Of a DNA stretch of 64,000 bases, positions 56,439 to 64,000 are shown piece after piece. Position 1 is the stretch's first letter; each line of letters begins with the position of its first letter. The notes beneath the pieces are model-generated. The model was given only the letters and a program-made list of their open reading frames with translations, searched no databases and was not told where the DNA came from. Origin of the DNA: Geosiphon pyriformis (Eukaryota > Glomeromycota > Glomeromycetes > Archaeosporales > Geosiphonaceae); assembly GCA_016748015.1 (NCBI GenBank), contig JAAOMT010000570.1, positions 66,043 through 130,042 on the forward strand. Reading direction: 5' to 3'. The position numbers were made by a program, and so were the translations under genes.

Positions 56439-58240
56439 ATGTCTGTTGGTAATATTAAACATTCTGGTAATAAAAAAGATATCTTTTTAGTCAAATCTAA
56501 TACTAGTAGTAGTGTATTTTTAAATATAGACAGTAAATCTGATAATAATGAGAATAATAATATTTTTTTAGATGTTAATAGTGGCTTTCTTTTTGGTTTG
56601 GCAGCAAATACTCTTAAAATTAAGAAAGTGAATACTGGTTTAATTTGTGGTTTTTTTATTGGCTTAATTGATTATAGCATAAATAAAAATGAAAGATTTT
56701 TTTTCTCTCTTTTAATATTTTTCTTAAAAAAAAGTGGATTGATTCTAAAATAGTATTAAAAAATTCTTTGCATTAAACATTAATTTTTCAGTTGTTGAAG
56801 AAAAATTAGTAATAGCAAAGACTCAAGTAATTAGAAAACTTTTTTCAACAATTAATAATTTTGGAGAGACTATTACCCTCTCAAAATTTAAAGGGATTAT
56901 TTGATTTATATTTACATCAGAAAAAGCATAAAAAAGACTGTGTTATTGGCCAAAAAAAAAGAAATTATCATAAACAATGATATCAAAAAACAAAAAATTC
57001 GTTCAGATTAGGCTGTAGTTTTTAAGAAAATTCTTATAAATATCCCAAAAAAAATAATTATTGTAGCTCTTTTCAAGTTTGGTCAAGTAATATTAATTCA
57101 TTTACAACTAATTGGATTGTGATAAAAGACTGTAATGAAGTTTGTTAAATTAGTTTAGACAAATCAATTGGTAACAAAATGGTCATTTTTGATTGAAAAA
57201 AATTTAGTACACATAGTTAAAGCCATAGAAAATTATAATATTTAAATGTTAAGGGATTAGTTTAGGGCACTTTTATTTACTTTGTTGATAAAAACAACTG
57301 TTTATAATCTTGGTATTCTATTAAAAAGGGCTAATAAGAAAACTTGCATTATAAATTAATTATTTAAAATTGGCAACAGAGTTTACTATACAGTAATTGA
57401 CTTTAAATCAAAAAAGAAATTGGAGTCAGCTTTTTATACAAAGCTTATTTTAAGTAATGTCAAGCTCTTTTGGGCTAGAAAAAATCTGGTTCATTATAAA
57501 AAATATGAGTGGTTTGGTTACTTATTTCTTGAATATAATTTTTTAGGCCCATTAGTTTTTGTCTCAAAAAAAATTTATAAAAAGATTGTATTAAATAAGA
57601 ATTATCTTTAACTGGTCTATCTATATACAAAAAAAATGTTTCCATTGCTTATTCTGTTGCTTTTGGTAACAAATTTTGGACACAAATAGTTTTTTTAGTA
57701 GTTGGTTTTATTAATATTTATTTTGGTTCTTTTTACAAATTCTCTTTCACTGATAACTCTTATTTTAGTAGTATTCTTCTCATCTCTTAAGACATGTCTT
57801 TTTTTAATAATTGGCTGGCTTCTCTAGAATGCTCTTTAGAACTGTTAACAAATTAGATATCAATAATTATATGTAAGTTAAATGAGATAAATTTGGTATT
57901 ATTTGTGTTTATTTTTGTCTCTCCTATTTTAATAGATTTTTCAGTTCTAAATTTAAGTTTGGCTTCAAATTTGGCTACAAATATTTTCTTATTGGCATCT
58001 TTTTTTACAAATTTTAACATAGTACTAGATAATTTACAGATTTTATTTTCTTCTCTTTTATTGGCAATAACTGGGATTTTGGTTTTGAATTTAAGCAGTT
58101 CTAAGATATTAACTACTAAGATTTGAAGTTTGGAATTGAAGATAGTTATTCTTGAAATGTTTGTTAATTCAGTTTTGAATAATTAAATCAGTTGTGTACT
58201 AGCTTAAACTCTAAAGCACTCTTTTTACATTAATGATCAG
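56439..58240 (+). pseudogene. LINE ORF1 (gag-like), decayed
   Basis: Open remnants at 56439-56753, 57420-57611 and 57893-58126, linked by frames with stops. The segment at about 57370-57540 ('IGNRVYYTVIDFKSKKK', 'KKYEWFGYLFLEYN') lies where a CCHC knuckle is expected, with the cysteines replaced. This ORF1 has a different sequence from the ORF1-only elements at 3460 and 24960, so two LINE ORF1 types coexist in the window. The product would have bound element RNA. Confidence 0.6.
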
Positions 58241-58257
58241 TTTTGTTTAAAAGTTTA

Positions 58258-60101
58258 TGACCTGTAATATTAAAAAAATAAACAATTTAACTAAACAAGA
58301 TAATGTTATTAGGTGGCATAAAAATTCAGATAATTTGGTTTTTATTATTACAGAAACAAAGCTAAAAAGGTGAACTAAACTATGGATTAAAAACAAATTT
58401 TTGGGTTTAAAAGTTTTTGTTTCTGAATTGAATATAAGTTATTTGAATTTAAGAGTAGTAGTAATAATGAATAATAATCTTGTCAAACATGTGTGCAAAG
58501 TTTTTAAGATTTTTGGTCATCTTATTTCTATCCATTTTTTTTTTGCCAATAAAGTTTCAATAACAATTTTGGGCTTGTATACTGGTGCTTTAATTAATGT
58601 AAAATTTAGTCAAGTATACAAAATAAACTTTTATATTACCAAGACTGTCAATTCAAGTTTTTATGTAATACTGGGTGGAGATTTCAATAAGAATTGAATA
58701 AAACACAATGCTAGTCATAAAAAATATTTGGATTTGGGTCTGCATAACTCTCTTTTAAGTAGTTTTTTTACTAAACTTTCTATATAAAGTAATTTAAAGA
58801 AGGTAAGAAAGACTATTGATTTTATTTTTGTTAATAAACACTTTTTAATGGCTGTAATGAGTAAAAGTTTTAATAGTGTATCAAATTTTTTTGAAACAAA
58901 TCATATAACTGTCTCTGTTTCTTTTGATTTGAGTAATCTCTTAGATAAATGCTTAAATACAATTCAAAAGCAAACTAACAAAGACTGCTGAAAGTTTAAG
59001 ATCAAAATTTGAATACAGCCAAGTGAATCTACTTTAAAGAGTGTTTTTCTGCCAAAATAGTAATATATTTAGATAAGTTCATGAATACAAAAGATTTTGG
59101 TAATCTGGATTTTATATGAGAAATATTAAGAACAATGATAACTAATTTGGTGAATTTGATTTTTTCTAAATATTGGTTTAATGTTTTCAATTATTTAAAA
59201 AATAGACAAACTTTTAAGTTTTACAAGCTTAAAATGTTAATTGCTAAGTTGGTTAAGACCTCAATCTTAGACAACAGTTCAGATTTTACTCATTTCATTA
59301 AAATCTGGTCAACTTTTAATAATATGCAAGCTTCTGAGTTTACTAGTTTAATTAGTAAGAGTGCTAATTCTATAGAAGTTCTTAGATACTTATTAATAGT
59401 CAAAAAACATTATCAAAAATTCTGGTATAGTAAAACAGAATTGGCCAAAGACAAATATATCAAAAAGGCAATTAAAAAGCATATAGAAAATTTTAGTTTA
59501 GATAAAAAAAGTATAATAAGAAGTGTTTTAAAATAACTTTTTTGTAAAGTGGTGTTTGACTATTTGGTTATTAAGAATAACTTAGTTTTGGAACCAAATA
59601 ATGTAAAATTTAAGATAGATAAAATTATAATGGATTTAACAAAAGAGCAAAGTATACATAAGAAAATACCAGAATTATGGTTTTGCCAATATATATCTTT
59701 AAATTATATAGAAGATAATTTTTTTTTTGGTGTAATAGAAAAAATTAGCATGAATGATTTGATTTCAGTAATTAAAAACCTGCTTAATGACAAAGCTGCT
59801 GGCCTTTTAAGAATTTCAAATAAACTTTAAAAACATTGTAATAACTCAATATTAAGATATCTTTTAAATATATTAAACTTTTATTTGGTTTATAATAATG
59901 TTTTAACTCTTTAGAAAAATGCCTGGATTTTAATGATCTCCAAACCTTATGAATAAAATGAAATACTCATAAATACACAGTCTATTGCTTTAATTGAAAC
60001 AATAAAAAATATTTTGTCTAAAATTTTATCGGATTATATTTTATTAGCTTGTAGCAAATTTAACATTCTCTAAAGTGACAATTTTTTAGTTTTAAAAGTA
60101 T
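58258..60101 (+). pseudogene. LINE ORF2 endonuclease and RT start, decayed
   Basis: The apurinic-type endonuclease is readable. 'IITETKL' contains the catalytic Glu block, 'GGDFN' the Asp-x-Asn block, and 'DFIFVNKH' and 'TNHITVSVSF' the C-terminal S-D-H region (SDH is degraded). The N-terminal RT side follows at 59135-59830, including 'WFCQYISLNYIEDNFFFGVI' and 'NLLNDKAAGLLRISNKL' (family: D-G-K-A-A-G-x-S-G-I-P). Stops are frequent. The solo LTR at 60102 interrupts this frame. Confidence 0.7.
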
Positions 60102-60880
60102 TGTTATTCATAAAAATAGAAATTATAATAGATAGAAAAATAGTTAATAAAAAAGAAGCATAGTAAAAAAAAAATTCCAGGATTTCTCTTAAAGAATTAC
60201 AGAAATACAGAATTTTTTTCAAAAAAATTGAAGAATTTCAAGAAATTTTGTATAACACAAATTATGTATATATAGTGAAAGTATTAGAAGCAGAAAAAGT
60301 ATTCAAGACAATTCAATTCAGAACAACAATATCTCTCTTTTTAAAAGATAGTTTTCTATAACTTGAAATAAAATTATACTTATATTAATAAAACATTTAT
60401 TATTACTTAAATCCATGTTATGATCATTTAATTAAAAAAATATTAATTTATTTCACATTATCAACACTTTATGTTAATAAAATTCAATACTTAACTATAT
60501 TAAACCAATAGTTCTTAATCACAACTATTGACAAAATACTAATTTTTTATTTCTTTTCTTATTTTCTTTTTATTTTTTTTATTTTATTTTTTTTGTTGTT
60601 TACTAATTAATTAAAAGATTAAACACTAAGTAATTGATATTAAGGATAGCTTGATAAAAAACCTGAAAATAAGAGTAGAAATTTAAGAATAATTTATCAA
60701 AAGAGCACAACTGTTAAAATAAACTGGCCATTATGCTAAAGAAAAAAATTCACAGAATAAAATCATTAACCAAAATTTTTAAACTCCAAAATCTTCAAAA
60801 ATTACCAATATTTTCAATTATTAAACACCAAGTTACAAATTTGTTATTTGTTTTAACATTCTAAATAATTATTTATAATA
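60102..60880 (+). repeat. Solo gypsy LTR inside the LINE
   Basis: Plus-oriented LTR aligning to 8392-9175 along its length; starts TGTTATTCATAAAAAT and ends 'aattatttataata'. It is flanked by 'gtat' on both sides (60098-60101 and 60881-60884), a perfect 4-bp target duplication like that of the 10891-18521 element. The LINE reading resumes after it. No internal gypsy sequence is present, so it is a solo LTR left by LTR-LTR recombination. Confidence 0.85.
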
Positions 60881-61445
60881 GTATTATAACTCAATCTCCT
60901 ATTTTTACTATCAGTTCATTAGTCAAAGATGCTTTGAAAAAAAACCAAAAGTTTTGGCTAATTCTTTAAAATATACACAAAGCATATAATTTAGTTAGAT
61001 AACATTACTTAGAGGCTAGTTTAAAATGAATTAAAATATATGCCAAATTTATTAAGTTTTTTAGAAATATTTATTTAAATAGAACTAACAAAATAATAAC
61101 AGACTTTGGTTTTTTAAATAGCTATAAGATACTTGATAAACTTGATTAAGATGAAATCTTTTTTTTATTTCTTTGGAGAATTTTTTATGACCCCTTTTTG
61201 TACAAAATTAAGAGACTTAATCATTTATGCAAATACAGAGTTGACTTAAAATTTGTGGCAAAATTTGGCAAAGTGGAAGCTTAAGCTAGAATGATTACTT
61301 ATTTTGCTGCTAAAACTTTTGTGGATAATACAATTTGAATTGGTAACAATTAAACAGTAATACAATATATTCTAAACAAAATTAGTAAATTTTTTACAAT
61401 TAATAACATCTTTATAAACAATGATAAAACAATTGCTATTCTCAT

Positions 61446-62240
61446 TGTTATAGGTGATTATTTCTGTTGTTGAATTGAATAACAAATCCGTAACTTGGTG
61501 CTCAAAAGCTACTTTTGTGGATGATGTGTGGAAGGTGTGGTATCTGAAGGTTTTGGTTGAGTTCTTTGTATAATGAACAGAGATTCAATAAGGTTGATAG
61601 TGGTTGTATTCTCAAGTTGGTTTCCCAATTTCTTTCTCAGCATGATGGCCAGATTTAGTCTGGCAGTTGTGCTCTTCTGGTAAGCTATCCGATAATATAT
61701 ATAAACTCCTACCCTTATTTCTGGGTCTTTTACCAGGCTATCTTTGACGTCAATAACTCAGTGCTTAATTTTTTAATCAATTAGTATATAACAACAAAAT
61801 CAAAGAAAGAAAAAATAAAATAAAGAAAATAAAAATAAAAAAAATAAAAAAAATAAGCCAAGACAATTTGGTACGTTAATATCTCATCAATAGCTGTGAT
61901 CAAGAGCTATTGTTCCAGCATAGTTAAGTATCAATTACTATCAACATGAAGTGTTGATAGTGGAGAGTGGATTGAGATATGGAATAATTATTTATTTAAT
62001 GATTTTGTTTCTTGGCTAAGGATTCTGTGGTATTGATTCTGTCTTTTCTGTTTCTAACACTACTGCTATATATACATAATTGGGATTTCTCAATTTCTTG
62101 ATTCTTCATAACAGGAATCCTGGAATTCCTGGAATCCTGCGATTCCTTTGAAAGAAATCTTGGAATTCCACATTTACTATGTTTACTTCTAATTGGCTAA
62201 TAATTATGCTAATATATTTTCTATATTTCTATGAGTAACA
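61446..62240 (-). repeat. Gypsy copy 2 3' LTR (795 bp)
   Basis: TGTTATAGGTGA at its start and GAGTAACA at its end; 795 bp. Contains one set of the 'ggaattcctggaatcctg' repeats, intermediate between the two LTRs of copy 1. TATA-like 'ctatatatacataa' near 62065. Confidence 0.85.
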
Positions 62241-62255
62241 TTATTTCCTCCTTTT

Positions 62256-63174
62256 AATATTGAGCTCTGTCAAAATCTAACTCATGTAATTCCCCCTCTT
62301 GAAGTATTTCCTGGATTTCGTTTTCGAGAATTACTTGTGTTATTTGGGTCTGTAATTCTTCAAATTGAGCATTGGTGATTTTTCCCAATTGATTACTGGT
62401 AACCATATCCATCGCTCTGTTGAGCAATATTTCTGGTTTATCCTGAAATGCTGTGTGTATTCGGTATATGGCTCAGGCTTGTGTGGATAAGTTGTTCTTT
62501 CCCACAAAATGTTCTAATTGTTGTAGTATTTTTTTGTCGAATAATCGCTTTGTTTTATCCATATATAGATTCTGGATATTTACATGTTGTCCCAAGTAAA
62601 AATAACAATAGTTTTGTGGAAATTGTTGTATCCACCAATTCCAAATTTCTTTAGTCAACTCTTAATATAGTGACTTTTTTGTCAATTCTTTTATTGTTAA
62701 TTTTACTTTCGCCATGATTTTGTCCACAGTATTTTCAGTTTTCTTCTGTGTTCTGAGTTGAAATGTCTTTCTAGTATCTTGATATCAAATGATTTGTTGA
62801 TTGATTGTAATCTCCATTTCCTGGTGTTGGATTAATTGAAAGAGTTGTTGTGTTAGTGAGTGAATGTTGTCTGTAATTTCCATTTTTCTGATATTTCCTG
62901 TCGTGTCTACCATGTCTTTATATATTCTTTTGATGGATCAATTTAACGTGTTGTTGTCGATAATAATGATTGGTTCCAGATCTCGTGGAATCTTATCTGG
63001 TTGGACTAGTACTCTCTGTACTCCTAATTGTGGAATATTACTGGTAGATGATAGTGTGATGTTGTGGTATGGTTTTAGTCAATCTCCATGTGCTGCTTTG
63101 GTTAAAATTTTGTTATTCAGTCTTAATTTGTAAGCTCCATTTTCTAAAATTTCTTCTATGTGAAATGGTCCATC
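62256..63174 (-). pseudogene. Gypsy pol C-terminal tail after integrase
   Basis: Continues the integrase frame: 'DGPFHIEEILENGAYKLRL' (the GPY/F module typical of gypsy integrases) near 63165-63110, then a long Gln/Thr/Ile-rich tail ('NIHSLTQQLFQLIQHQEME'). It ends with the same segment as copy 1 ('GQHVNIQNLYMDKTK' to 'ELHELDFD') at 62270. Stops are TGA or TAA/TAG positions; at 62473-62475 it has TGA where copy 1 has CGA (11895-11897). Confidence 0.7.
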
Positions 63175-64000
63175 TCATTTGGGGTCAAATTTTCCACTCC
63201 ATTGTTTTTCCACTTTGGTACGATGTAGTAATACTTTGTCTCCGATCTTGAATTCAATTGGTTTGTCTGGTAGTTGACTATTGTGTCTTTCTTTCTGTGT
63301 TTTTTGTGACTTTTGAATATTATCAGCTGCTCTTTTTTGTTTGTTTTCCAATGTTTTCATTAAGTTATATGTTCTTCTCAGCAATGTTTCTTGAAAATTT
63401 TCTTCTGTTATTGGTTCAGCTGGATATGTATTAATTTCTCTCTCTACTGGTAACGTTGCTATTCTCCCATATACTAATTCAAATGGTATTGCTTGTGTAG
63501 TATCTTGTTTCGTTGTCCGATAAGCAAATAGTACTGATGGTATGAACAAATCCCAATTGTTTTGGTTTTCTTGGCTGAGCTTGGCTATTGCTTCACACAA
63601 TGTTCTGTTGAATCTTTCTACTAATCCATTGGTTTGTGGATAGTATGGTGATAATAATGGTCTCTTGATTCCAAATCTTTGGCTTAATTCTGTTAATGTT
63701 CTGTTCACAAAATGAGTTTCTTGGTCTGATAATAATTCTTTTGGACATTCATGTCGACAAATCAAATCCTGATGAACAAATTCAGCAATGGATTCTGCAT
63801 CCACTCTTTGAATTGCTTTCACCTCTGGCCATTTAGTGAGATAGTCCATAGCTACTGCTATGTATCTGTTTCCTCTGCTGGTGATTGTTAATGGTCTGAC
63901 TAAATCAATTCCCATATGGTCAAATGGTTGTCCCATTTTGATTGGTCTTAATGGTTTACTGGGTCTTGTTCCTTCTCTTCACTGACAAGCATCACAATTT
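63175..64000 (-). pseudogene. Gypsy integrase (catalytic core)
   Basis: An open stretch of 253 codons (63936-63175), preceded in the same frame by 'CDACQ' and a TGA (probably Trp TGG to TGA) that ends the zinc-binding domain at the window edge. Catalytic D-D-E residues are all present: 'HMGIDLVRPL' (Asp), 'LLSDQETHFVN' (Asp) and 'TNGLVERFNRTL' (Glu). 'FAYRTTKQDTTQ' and 'PFELVYG' complete the rve fold. It would insert cDNA into the genome. The core may be intact, but the flanking stops make this copy non-functional as it stands. Confidence 0.85.

Larger units (their letters stand above)
56370..61445 (+). mobile_element. Near full-length decayed LINE (jockey-like)
   Basis: ORF1 starts near 56370 ('MFKKKAYKRVLYNSI') and passes 'MSVGNIKHSGNKKDIFLVK' at 56439 and 'SVPIAYSVAFG' near 57650. 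ORF2 begins near 58258 with an endonuclease ('TETKL' near 58350; 'VVIMNNNLVKHVCKV'; 'ILGLYTGALINVKFSQ'; 'VILGGDFNKN' near 58680; 'TIDFIFVN' near 58815) and continues into reverse transcriptase (59549-61445). Its last 520 bases align codon by codon with 1-540, showing many G-to-A and C-to-T changes. A solo gypsy LTR (60102-60880) interrupts it and a gypsy element inserted at 61446 cuts it off. Confidence 0.8.
61446..64000 (-). mobile_element. Ty3/gypsy copy 2, integrase-bearing, runs off the window
   Basis: Begins at its 3' LTR (61446-62240), inserted in the LINE reverse transcriptase: the LINE at 508-520 reads through the same point. It then carries a polypurine tract (62241-62255), the pol C-terminal tail and the integrase. 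It is the same family as 10891-18521 but keeps what that copy lost. The upstream part (RT, dUTPase, gag, 5' LTR) lies beyond the window. Confidence 0.88.

Noticed and set aside
1-64000. CRISPR arrays, bacterial operons, tRNA or rRNA genes
   Set aside because: No regularly spaced direct repeats with unique spacers, no tRNA-like B-box plus cloverleaf, and no rRNA core sequence were recognised. All genes are eukaryotic with introns.

Overview
The window is eukaryotic, and the repeat families and intron-rich genes fit an early-diverging fungus, most likely a Glomeromycotina (arbuscular-mycorrhizal) relative. The evidence is short GT..AG introns, housekeeping genes with fungal/opisthokont architecture (Arp5, Ind1/NUBPL, mitochondrial uL16, UDP-glucuronate decarboxylase, TRAPPC4, a BAR-PH-ArfGAP-ankyrin protein), and LINE and Ty3/gypsy families that I recognise from such genomes. 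The species assignment is inference; no rRNA or other marker is present.

The window has two compartments. Three blocks (1-26 kb, 42-45 kb, 54.4-64 kb) are transposon graveyards, mostly almost pure A+T. They hold a jockey-like LINE (3' half at 1-2905; a near full-length decayed copy at about 56370-61445), LINE copies carrying only ORF1 (about 3460-5665, about 43010-45075, a fragment at 30281-30720, and one split by a hAT transposon at about 19870-24960), and a Ty3/gypsy family. The best gypsy copy (10891-18521, minus strand) has both LTRs, a 4-bp target duplication, gag with a CCHC knuckle, retropepsin, a cysteine-rich zinc-ribbon-like module, a dUTPase and a reverse transcriptase, but has lost RNase H and integrase. 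A second copy (61446 to beyond the window end) keeps the integrase. Older copies and solo LTRs (8392-9175, 60102-60880, end fragment to 19863) are strongly shifted to A+T. Aligning young against old copies shows overwhelmingly G-to-A and C-to-T changes on both strands, which resembles repeat-directed deamination.

The gene compartment (27-42 kb and 45-54.4 kb) has ordinary composition. In order it holds: a secreted Thr/Ser/Gly-repeat protein (27023-28411, +); a stray WD40 exon resembling Vps15 (30750-30950, -); TRAPPC4/Trs23 (31316-31941, -, three exons); a 17-exon ArfGAP (32830-36577, +); mitochondrial uL16 (36788-37606, -); Arp5 (38257-41782, -, about 16 exons); UDP-glucuronate decarboxylase (45305-46659, +); an LRWD1-like WD40 protein (47036-49308, +); Ind1/NUBPL (49417-51626, -); and an unrecognised multi-exon gene with a possible PD-(D/E)XK-like core (51753-54379, +). 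Apart from sharing a gene-rich interval these genes do not form a pathway. Ind1 and the unknown gene are divergent with about 126 bp between their starts; the WD40 gene and Ind1 converge with about 108 bp between them.

The most unusual content is the gypsy family: dUTPase embedded in pol behind a zinc-ribbon-like module, with the switch between its two reading frames falling inside that module. Next are the recurring ORF1-only LINE derivatives that keep the LINE 3' end. A 20-N gap followed by 26 C (26405-26450) is an assembly artefact.
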